From UBA12151 sp964600645 (lineage in GTDB: Bacteria; Patescibacteriota; Minisyncoccia; Moranbacterales; UBA9337): a DNA stretch of 5,145 nt. Within the stretch, counting starts at the first letter, position 1, and each line of letters opens with the position of its first letter. The notes under the pieces were generated by a model that saw only the letters and a program-made list of their open reading frames with translations, did not search any database and had not been told where the DNA came from. The stretch covers positions 1-5,145 of the forward strand of contig CAZRJL010000053.1 in NCBI GenBank assembly GCA_964600645.1. The letters run 5' to 3'. The position numbers and the translations under genes are program-made. This document shows, piece after piece, positions 1 to 5,145 of the stretch.

Positions 1-1158
1 GGATTTCCTTTTTTCTTTCCATTGAGAAATTGCTTGCAAAATTATTTTTTTTGAAATTCGCGAGTATTTTTCGCAGACAGAAGCCATTTTTTTTATCGTT
101 TGCAGTACCAATCTTCTGAAATCGTTTTTAAGCCAATAAGAAAAATCAAGAAATTTTTCTCGCAAAAATTCTTTGATTGTTCGGATTCTTTCTTTTTTTA
201 CGGGAATTTCTATTGAATTTTCTTTCAGATATATGTGCTTGGTTTTTTTGTCGATATATTCAGCTCTATCATTTTGGTTGTGCTCTTTTTCAATGGAGTC
301 GCTCTTGTCGTTTATTTTAGCGGAAGCGTGCTTTTTGTTGTTTTTTTCTTCGAATATTTTACTACTGAATACATTTAACTCTTTTTCGTTTTCTTCGGCG
401 ACCATTTTTTGGGCAAAAGATACTGATTCTTTCGCTTCCATGACTTTTCTGCGTACGTCGATTATTATGGTTCCCGCAATGTCGAGCTCATTAATGAGCG
501 CGGTTTTGATAAACTGAACGAATTTTTCTTGTGAAAATTGCAGAGCACCCTTCCTAAGCTCATTTAAAGAGAATATATGGAAAATGTCGTCAGTGGTTAT
601 GATGATTTTATCTCCATCTTCAAGTCGTCCACTGGAAACATTGATGAATGTTTTCATTGGATTGAGATAATTTGATTCGGTATTATCTTTTTCCGCAAGT
701 CCTTGGCTGATCTCAGTTAAATTCCCACTTCTCATCAGCAGTACTTTTCCATTTCCCGAAACACTGAAATGCAGGTTGTTTTCTTCTATCGCACACAGGG
801 CGCTGTCAAGTTTTCCCAGCCAATTGACATTCCCGTGTTTGGCTATTTCAGCCAATGCCAAATTTATCTTGTTTAATGCCGCTTCGAAGCTCTCTATCGG
901 ACCTCTTTTTGTATTGATGAAGTATTCTTTTTTGGCCACTGAGGCGAGAAAGTTAACAATGTAAGCGGAATCCTCGTTTTCATCCTTGATTTCAAAAAAT
1001 CCCAAAAGTCTTCCCAGTGATTTGTGGGTGATGTTTTCCGGAGCGTAGTCAAGCATTTCAATGTAGGGTTTTAGTTCGTGATCGCTCACGACTAAAATAT
1101 TGGAAACGACTTTTTCCATTTTTAGGTTTTTCTTTTTTTTCGACTTCATTTTCTCCAT
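1..1158 (-). CDS. PP2C/PPM phosphatase-like protein, probably inactive (3' end beyond window)
   Basis: The minus-strand frame is open from ATG at 1158 to the window edge (386 codons, no stop), so the C-terminus is missing. An in-frame TAA just upstream bounds the start; ATG at 1149, preceded by a closely spaced GGAG, is an alternative. Residues about 40-240 read like a PPM domain: a helix FEAALNKINLALAEIAK (91-107), a strand pair ending FSVSGNGKVLLMRSGNLTEI (131-150) where active enzymes have GDSRxYLxR, then GRLEDGDKIIITTDDIF (177-193), like the GDxLLLxTDGL segment, and a last strand IIIDVRR. The GDS aspartate is replaced (GNG) and no N-terminal DG metal site is evident, so loss of catalysis is inferred. 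Residues 250-325 form a Lys/Glu/Asn-rich linker; 323-386 are strongly cationic and possibly helical. No signal peptide or membrane helix is seen in the visible part. Target and role are unknown. It is divergent from the glycan operon. Confidence 0.75.
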   Translation of the reverse strand, partial: MEKMKSKKKKNLKMEKVVSNILVVSDHELKPYIEMLDYAPENITHKSLGRLLGFFEIKDENEDSAYIVNFLASVAKKEYFINTKRGPIESFEAALNKINLALAEIAKHGNVNWLGKLDSALCAIEENNLHFSVSGNGKVLLMRSGNLTEISQGLAEKDNTESNYLNPMKTFINVSSGRLEDGDKIIITTDDIFHIFSLNELRKGALQFSQEKFVQFIKTALINELDIAGTIIIDVRRKVMEAKESVSFAQKMVAEENEKELNVFSSKIFEEKNNKKHASAKINDKSDSIEKEHNQNDRAEYIDKKTKHIYLKENSIEIPVKKERIRTIKEFLREKFLDFSYWLKNDFRRLVLQTIKKMASVCEKYSRISKKIILQAISQWKEKRKS

Positions 1159-1171
1159 AATGGCTTTTTAT

Positions 1172-1180
1172 ATTATAACA
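1172..1180 (-). promoter_or_regulatory. Extended -10 promoter of the PPM-like gene
   Basis: On the minus strand this reads TGTTATAAT, a perfect extended -10 (TG-N-TATAAT). No good -35 lies 16-18 bases upstream, which extended -10 promoters tolerate. Transcription would begin near 1164-1166, only about 6-8 bases before the ATG at 1158, leaving no room for a ribosome binding site ahead of that codon. This suggests a leaderless-like message, or use of the ATG at 1149, which has GGAG just upstream. Confidence 0.55.
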
Positions 1181-1200
1181 AAAAAACGCGTTGCAAGAAA

Positions 1201-1292
1201 GGGGTTTACCCCACACTAACCTTTTGCAAGTTTGTTTGTCCCAAAAAGAAGCATTTTTTTGTTTTTTGTAGGGAGGTTAGCGAGGGGTTTAC
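1201..1292. repeat. Direct and inverted repeats in the divergent intergenic region
   Basis: GGGGTTTAC occurs at 1201-1209 and again at 1284-1292. The first copy is part of a small dyad, GGGGTTTACCCC (1201-1212). CCCCACACTAACC (1209-1221) and GGTTAGCGAGGGG (1275-1287) form an imperfect inverted repeat, 11 of 13 positions complementary, separated by 53 bases. TTGCAAG also occurs at 1191-1197 and 1224-1230. The second GGGGTTTAC touches the -35 of a plus-strand promoter candidate. These could be operator sites for a regulator between the divergent genes; binding is inferred only. The rest of the 1159-1363 gap is A/T-rich, with no RNA gene or small ORF recognised. Confidence 0.4.
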
Positions 1293-1316
1293 TTTTTGCG
1301 TTATTGATACTATACT
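1288..1316 (+). promoter_or_regulatory. Upstream promoter candidate for the plus-strand operon
   Basis: TTTACT (1288-1293) and TATACT (1311-1316) are separated by 17 bases, giving 4/6 and 5/6 matches to the sigma-70 -35 and -10 consensus. The start would be near 1323, about 40 bases before the ATG at 1364. The -35 overlaps the repeated GGGGTTTAC element, so a protein bound there would block it. It is weaker than the candidate at 1326-1353, and both could be used. Confidence 0.35.
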
Positions 1317-1325
1317 TGTTTTAGT

Positions 1326-1353
1326 TTGAAACAGGCTCTGTGATAAGTATAAT
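1326..1353 (+). promoter_or_regulatory. Main promoter candidate for the plus-strand operon
   Basis: TTGAAA (1326-1331, 5/6 to consensus) and TATAAT (1348-1353, 6/6) are separated by 16 bases. Transcription would start around 1359-1361, 3-5 bases ahead of the ATG at 1364, giving an essentially leaderless message. This fits the absence of any Shine-Dalgarno sequence before that ATG. It also argues against the in-frame GTG at 1340, which would lie upstream of the transcript. Confidence 0.55.
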
Positions 1354-1363
1354 TTATAAAAAT

Positions 1364-1966
1364 ATGTCAGAGATATTGGAAAATTTATTTGGTTCTAAGG
1401 CTAAAACAAGGATAATCAGATTTTTTTTGCTCAATCCCGGGGAAATTTTTTCAGTGGATGATATTGCAAAAAGAAATCTTTTGAAAAATAGCGAAGTTAG
1501 ACGTGAAATCAATAATCTTGTGAAGATAAAATTTTTAATCGAAAAAAATAAAAAAGGTAAAAAAATTTATTTTGCAAATATAAATTTTCCATTTTATCCT
1601 GAATTAAAAAGTCTAATTTCCAAGGCTAATGTGTTTCCTCAATGCAGGAGTTTGAAAAAAATAGGAAGCGTCGGGAACGTGAAACTGGTTCTTATTAGCG
1701 GAGTTTTCTTGAATTATCCGAAAAGCAAGGCTGATATGATTTTAGCGGCGGATGATGTAAGCAAAAGTAAGTTGAAAAATTTGATGGGAAATTTGGAAGC
1801 AGAAATCGGAAAGGAAATTCGCTACGTCTTGGTTAGTAGTGAAGAATTAAAATATCGATTGGATATGCTTGATCGATTTTTGCTGGATTTTCTTGAGGGT
1901 CCGCATGATGAAGTAATAAACAAATTGCCAAAATTGAAGCGTTTTGTTGAAAGGATTAAAAAATGA
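1364..1966 (+). CDS. Winged-helix protein with degenerate nucleotidyltransferase-like domain (putative regulator)
   Basis: This 200-residue protein heads the operon. Residues about 1-72 look like a winged helix-turn-helix: LFGSKAKTRIIRFFLLNPG (8-26), a recognition region DIAKRNLLKNSEVRREINNL (33-52), then a wing with KKGKKIYFANINFPFYPEL. Residues about 97-180 resemble an MNT-type nucleotidyltransferase fold: LVLISGVFLNYPKSKADMIL (108-127) sits where active enzymes carry GS-x(n)-DxD, followed by AADD, EIGKEIRYVLVSSEELKYR and a C-terminal helix. The GS is displaced to SG and only D124 of the expected acidic pair aligns, so it is probably non-catalytic. The pairing suggests a DNA-binding regulator whose second domain senses a ligand or acts as a scaffold (inference). 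ATG 1364 is chosen over an in-frame GTG at 1340 because of the TATAAT at 1348-1353. Its 3' end overlaps the longest possible frame of the next gene. Confidence 0.75.
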   Translation: MSEILENLFGSKAKTRIIRFFLLNPGEIFSVDDIAKRNLLKNSEVRREINNLVKIKFLIEKNKKGKKIYFANINFPFYPELKSLISKANVFPQCRSLKKIGSVGNVKLVLISGVFLNYPKSKADMILAADDVSKSKLKNLMGNLEAEIGKEIRYVLVSSEELKYRLDMLDRFLLDFLEGPHDEVINKLPKLKRFVERIKK

Positions 1967-2357
1967 AAACAATTTGAGGGAATATTTTTTTTCCAAATTA
2001 AAGATATTTTTTTGCGGGGATTTTTTCAGAAATCCGATCGTTTTTTTCCTTGTAGTTGTTATTTTATTTTTGAATGTGGTAAGCTTTGTTGCGCTTTCAA
2101 TTTTTATAGAAAAAACCGCTTCTCCTGTTATTTTGCATTATAATGTGTATTTTGGAGTTGATTTGATCGGAGATTGGTGGCAAATATATATATTGCCGAT
2201 AATGGGAATATTTTTCTTTCTAATAAATTTTTTTTTAGCAGGGTGTTTTTATCGACAAGGAGAAAGAATCGGAGCTTATTGTTTAATGCTGGCATCTCTT
2301 TTTGTCGAAATTGGAATTATTATTGCCGGTGCTTCAATGATACTTATTAACTATTAA
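1944..2357 (+). CDS. Small three-helix membrane protein with HYNVYFG loop
   Basis: The open frame runs from TTG 1944 (137 codons), but the start is unresolved: TTG at 1944, 1947 or 1974 are the options, and there is no in-frame ATG near the beginning. The well-placed ATG 1963 (AAAGGA seven bases upstream, ATGA overlap with the previous stop) is in another frame and stops after four codons. In 137-codon numbering there are three hydrophobic helices, about 31-54, 80-101 and 110-135. The cationic N-terminus suggests a cytoplasmic start. Between helices 1 and 2 lies SPVILHYNVYFGVDLIGDWW (60-79). I recall similar loops in unnamed patescibacterial membrane proteins, and it faintly resembles the DUF1648 P-x-H-x-N-x-x-G pattern; neither was checked. 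No enzymatic motif is visible. Lying 18 bases before the glycosyltransferase, it may be a partner or accessory subunit in the membrane. Confidence 0.7.
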   Translation: MLKGLKNENNLREYFFSKLKIFFCGDFFRNPIVFFLVVVILFLNVVSFVALSIFIEKTASPVILHYNVYFGVDLIGDWWQIYILPIMGIFFFLINFFLAGCFYRQGERIGAYCLMLASLFVEIGIIIAGASMILINY

Positions 2358-2375
2358 AAAGGATATATTATAAAT

Positions 2376-4073
2376 ATGTTTGTTTTTCCAAATCCAAAGA
2401 CTGAGATTCCAAGTGAGAGAAGAGTGCAAAGAATACTGGAAGTAATCCCCGGAACTTTGACATGGGCGACACTGATAGGCATGTTTTTGTTTTCTTTTTT
2501 GTTGCCTGTTTGGGTGGCGGTTTTTGTGATTATTTTTGATATCTATTGGATTTATCGTACTATATATATATCAACATTTTCTGTTATCGCTTATCGAAAA
2601 CTGAAAGAAGGGCAGGCGATCAATTGGTGGGAGCGATGTCAGAATATATCAAATCCGGATGAATATATGAAAATAATAGAAGATAGATTGAATTCTTTGC
2701 GCGACAGCTTGAAGGAAATTGGATGGAGGGGGATGGAAAAAATCGGACAAAGAATCAAAATTAAAAAAGAAATTAATCGATACCGCAAGTATCTGAATGA
2801 AGTTGGGTTATTACAGAAGTGTAAAAATGAAATATGGGATTGGAGGAAAGTTATTCATGTTGTGTTGCTTCCGACAGCAGGAGAACCGAAAGAAATTATC
2901 GAGCCGGCTATCAGAGCGATTGCCAATACTAACTTCCCTAATCAGCAAATAATCATTCTCCTTGCCACCGAGGAAAGAGAGGATGAAAAACATCGATTGG
3001 AAAAAATCGAGTATTTGAAAGATAAATTTGCAGGAGTTTTTCGGGATTTTCTGGTTACAACGCATGAAGTTAGGGATGATGAAATGAAATGTAAAGCTTC
3101 CAATGCGACCTATGCGGCGAAAAAATTAGTAAAATATTTGGATGAAAGGAATATTGATCATAAACAAGTTATCTTCTCCAATTTCGATTGCGACAGCGTT
3201 TGCCATAAACAGTATTTTGCCGCGCTTACTTATGCTTATATTACCGACCCGAAAAGATTGCAAAGATCATATCAGCCTTTGCCGATGTACCATAATAATT
3301 TGTGGGATACAAACGCTTTTGTGCGAGTGATTGTTACTAGTTCTTCTTTTTGGCATATGTATCAAAGTACGCGCAGTGAGATGGTAACTTTTTCTTCTCA
3401 TAGTGAGCCATTTGATACCTTAGTGAAAGTTAATTTTTGGCCGGTGAATATGATTAGTGAAGACTCGATAATTTATTGGAAATGTTTTGCATATTTTAAC
3501 GGAGATTATCAAGTGTCGCCGATTTATCTTCCGATCTCGCTGGATGCCGTTTTAGCGGAAACATATTGGAAAACGATAAAAAATCAATATAAACAAAAAA
3601 GACGCTGGGCGTATGGGATTGAAAACTTTCCGGTAATCATGCGTTCTATTTGGCCGAATAAAAAAATTCAATTGGGCAAGAAAATCAAAACCGCATTTGA
3701 AATGCTGGAGGGTCATCATTCTTGGGCAACTGCGCCTTTTATTTTGGCGATATTAGGGTGGATGCCTTTGATTTTCGGAGGAACAAGTTTCAATGAAAAA
3801 GTTTTGGCGCATAATTTGCCTTTCATTACGCGTTATTTGATGAACTTGGCGATGATGGGGTTGATTATATCAATGTCATTGAGTTTTGTTTTGATGCCAC
3901 CTCGCCCGAAAAAATATTCAAAAAAAAGATATATCAATATGGTTCTCCAGTGGATATTGGTTCCAATTATTGCCCCTACCTTGGGAGCAATGCCTGCAAT
4001 TGAATCGCAGACAAGATTGCTGATTAAAAAATATTTCGGTGAATTTTGGGTGACGGAAAAAATAAAAAAATAA
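2376..4073 (+). CDS. Membrane-bound family 2 glycosyltransferase
   Basis: This 565-residue protein has two N-terminal membrane helices (about 28-66), a charged helical region (about 90-155), a cytosolic GT-A domain (about 157-415) and three C-terminal membrane segments (about 448-468, 481-507, 519-541). GT2 signatures appear in order: the opening strand HVVLLPTAGEPKEIIEPAI (161-179), the metal/nucleotide-sugar DxD as D271-C-D273, the catalytic-base ED at E362-D363, and QxxRW at Q407-W411 (QKRRW). This architecture fits processive or lipid-linked sugar transferases related to the cellulose/hyaluronan synthase group. It would transfer sugar from an activated donor to a membrane or growing glycan acceptor; donor and product cannot be told from sequence. 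The ATG has AAAAAGGA (2356-2363) 12 bases upstream, rather far. It lies 18 bases after the small membrane protein gene and 12 before the sugar-phosphate transferase gene, consistent with one operon. Confidence 0.88.
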   Translation: MFVFPNPKTEIPSERRVQRILEVIPGTLTWATLIGMFLFSFLLPVWVAVFVIIFDIYWIYRTIYISTFSVIAYRKLKEGQAINWWERCQNISNPDEYMKIIEDRLNSLRDSLKEIGWRGMEKIGQRIKIKKEINRYRKYLNEVGLLQKCKNEIWDWRKVIHVVLLPTAGEPKEIIEPAIRAIANTNFPNQQIIILLATEEREDEKHRLEKIEYLKDKFAGVFRDFLVTTHEVRDDEMKCKASNATYAAKKLVKYLDERNIDHKQVIFSNFDCDSVCHKQYFAALTYAYITDPKRLQRSYQPLPMYHNNLWDTNAFVRVIVTSSSFWHMYQSTRSEMVTFSSHSEPFDTLVKVNFWPVNMISEDSIIYWKCFAYFNGDYQVSPIYLPISLDAVLAETYWKTIKNQYKQKRRWAYGIENFPVIMRSIWPNKKIQLGKKIKTAFEMLEGHHSWATAPFILAILGWMPLIFGGTSFNEKVLAHNLPFITRYLMNLAMMGLIISMSLSFVLMPPRPKKYSKKRYINMVLQWILVPIIAPTLGAMPAIESQTRLLIKKYFGEFWVTEKIKK

Positions 4074-4085
4074 AATTGATGCCCT

Positions 4086-5129
4086 ATGGAATATGAATTA
4101 TTTTTATTTTCGTTTTTGCGTACATTCTTGATTTCATCCGGGCTGGTATTGCTTTTTATTTTTTTAACGGAAAAATTTTCTTTGTTTCCGAGAAAAAAAC
4201 AAAAACACCATACTCACACAGGAAGGATATCGCGATTGGGAGGGGCGGCTATTATTATTTCTTTCGTTCTTGGAATTATTTTTGATTCCAATCTGGTTAT
4301 TACTCTCCCGATGAAGGGAATGATGATATCTTCTCTCGTTATTTTGATTTTCGGAATCGCGGATGATTTTTTGAGTCTTGGCTGGAAAAGGCAACTTTTT
4401 TTTCAGATATGCGCTTCCATATTGATTTTTATTTTTGGTGTGCATATAGAATATATCACTAACCCTTTTGGTGGAATTATTGAAATTGGTAATGGTGATT
4501 TTTCAATTGTGAGTTTATTACTGGGGATAATTTGGATGGTTGTGATAATGAATTCGATGAACTGGTTTGATGGAATTGATGGCGTAAGCGGAGGGATAAC
4601 ATTTTTAGGTTCGGTTGCGATAATTTTTGTAAGTCTTAAGCCGGAAGTCAATCAGCCGCCGATGGCGATAATGGCATCCGTTTTGGCGGGATCGGTTATG
4701 GGATTTTTAATTTTTAATTTCAGCCCGTCGAAAATAATAGCGGGAACAAGCGGATCTATCTTTATGGGCTTTATTATGGCGGTGTTGGCGATTTTCTCCG
4801 GAGCTAAAATTGCCACCACATTATTGGTAATGGCACTTCCTCTCGCGGATTTCGGATGGGTAATTTGGAAAAGAATCAGGTTGGGAAAATCGATATTTTC
4901 TTCCGATAGACGCCATCTGCATCATCGTTTTCTTGAATTGGGATGGTCGCAAAGAAAGATAGCGTTTTTCTTTTATGCGGTTACTGGAGTTATTGTGATC
5001 ATCTCTCTTAACACGCATTCGCTTGGTAAGGCTGTGGCGATTTTCTTGGTTTTTTTGCTTACCCTGATTATGCTATCTGTTGCTGACGCAGAGATATTGA
5101 GAAACAGGAATGAAATTATCAAAGAATAA
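4086..5129 (+). CDS. Polyprenyl-phosphate sugar-1-phosphate transferase (WecA/TagO/MraY superfamily)
   Basis: This 347-residue integral membrane protein has about ten hydrophobic segments and the usual length for the family. It would move a sugar-1-phosphate (often GlcNAc-1-P from its UDP form) onto undecaprenyl phosphate at the inner membrane face, the first step of lipid-linked glycan synthesis. Motifs in order: GRISRLGG (46-53); GIADDF with D93-D94, then K101/Q107; NWFDGIDGVSGG (159-170) with D162 and D165; PLADF (251-255); and DRRHLHHRFLELG (274-286), the HxHH loop of WecA/TagO-type enzymes. That loop favours a glycan-initiating enzyme over MraY. The motif normally read GDxGS is GTSGS here (220-224), so an aspartate that binds the metal in MraY is replaced by T221. 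An in-frame TGA at 4077 bounds the start, and no Shine-Dalgarno precedes the ATG. With the GT2 it forms a plausible two-step glycan pathway. Confidence 0.9.
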   Translation: MEYELFLFSFLRTFLISSGLVLLFIFLTEKFSLFPRKKQKHHTHTGRISRLGGAAIIISFVLGIIFDSNLVITLPMKGMMISSLVILIFGIADDFLSLGWKRQLFFQICASILIFIFGVHIEYITNPFGGIIEIGNGDFSIVSLLLGIIWMVVIMNSMNWFDGIDGVSGGITFLGSVAIIFVSLKPEVNQPPMAIMASVLAGSVMGFLIFNFSPSKIIAGTSGSIFMGFIMAVLAIFSGAKIATTLLVMALPLADFGWVIWKRIRLGKSIFSSDRRHLHHRFLELGWSQRKIAFFFYAVTGVIVIISLNTHSLGKAVAIFLVFLLTLIMLSVADAEILRNRNEIIKE

Positions 5130-5145
5130 AATAAAATTGATTAAA
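5110..5145 (+). CDS. Possible start of the next operon gene (runs off window)
   Basis: An ATG at 5110 begins a frame open to the window end, reading MKLSKNKIKLIK. It overlaps the end of the transferase gene by 20 bases in another frame. A Lys-rich first dozen residues is what the start of a secreted or membrane protein looks like, but only 12 codons are visible. The only ribosome-site candidates are a weak GAGA (5099-5102) seven bases away and an AGGA that touches the ATG. It would continue the compact operon. Function is unknown. Confidence 0.35.
   Translation, partial: MKLSKNKIKLIK

Noticed and set aside
173..964. Plus-strand open frames at 173-517 and 776-964
   Set aside because: They are antisense to the minus-strand PPM-like gene, are rich in Phe/Ser/Leu as expected from the reverse of Lys/Glu-rich coding DNA, and show no motif or ribosome site.
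1197..1212. GGGGTAAACCCC followed by TTTCTT on the minus strand as a terminator
   Set aside because: It lies upstream of the minus-strand gene's own promoter with no gene ending there; the stem is only five pairs and the T run is broken.
1340..1363. GTG at 1340 as the start of the winged-helix gene
   Set aside because: The best -10 box (1348-1353) would lie inside the coding region, no ribosome site precedes the GTG, and the protein pattern fits a start at MSEILENLFG.
1964..1977. TGA recoded as glycine, as in Gracilibacteria/Absconditabacteria
   Set aside because: Reading through TGA at 1975 in the ATG 1963 frame meets TAA a few codons later, and reading through the stop at 1964 gives only low-complexity T-rich translation. 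The long genes contain no in-frame TGA.
2811..3330. Open frames inside the GT2 gene (2811-3065 minus, 3142-3330 plus)
   Set aside because: Both lie wholly within the strongly supported GT2 coding region and show no domain or start signal.
4164..5018. Minus-strand open frames opposite the sugar-phosphate transferase gene (4164-4445, 4403-4651, 4821-5018)
   Set aside because: They mirror a motif-rich gene, have low-complexity translations and overlap each other.
4067..5141. 14-base direct repeat AAAATAAAATTGAT at 4067-4080 and 5128-5141
   Set aside because: It is A/T-only apart from one G, lies at Lys-rich coding ends next to TAA stops, and is most likely chance in DNA of this composition rather than a duplicated element.

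Overview
The window is AT-rich, compactly coded bacterial DNA read with the standard code (TGA is a stop; no long reading frame needs it as sense). Tiny or overlapping gene junctions, weak or missing Shine-Dalgarno sites, Lys/Ile/Asn-rich proteins and several proteins typical of ultra-small bacteria suggest a Patescibacteria (Candidate Phyla Radiation) genome, perhaps of the Parcubacteria group. This placement is inferred from style and remembered families, not from a marker gene.

Layout: the left part (1158 down to 1, minus strand) is one reading frame that runs off the window edge. It encodes a PP2C/PPM-phosphatase-like domain that seems to lack most metal ligands, followed by a charged linker and a cationic segment. 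A 205-base divergent intergenic region (1159-1363) follows. It carries a promoter candidate for each direction, both placed so that transcripts would be nearly leaderless, plus direct and inverted repeats that could be operators.

The right part (1364-5129, plus strand) is a tight probable operon: (1) a winged-helix protein with a degenerate nucleotidyltransferase-like C-terminal half; (2) a small three-helix membrane protein with a conserved-looking HYNVYFGVDLIG loop and an unresolved start; (3) a membrane-embedded family 2 glycosyltransferase with DxD, ED and QxxRW motifs; (4) a polyprenyl-phosphate sugar-1-phosphate transferase of the WecA/TagO/MraY superfamily, in which the usual GDxGS motif reads GTSGS. 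A further gene probably starts at 5110 and leaves the window.

Working model (inference): the PNPT enzyme loads a sugar-1-phosphate on a lipid carrier, the GT2 adds sugars or extends a chain, the small membrane protein may assist, and the winged-helix protein may regulate the operon. This would be a cell-surface glycan locus. No mobile element, CRISPR array, tRNA or rRNA was seen.
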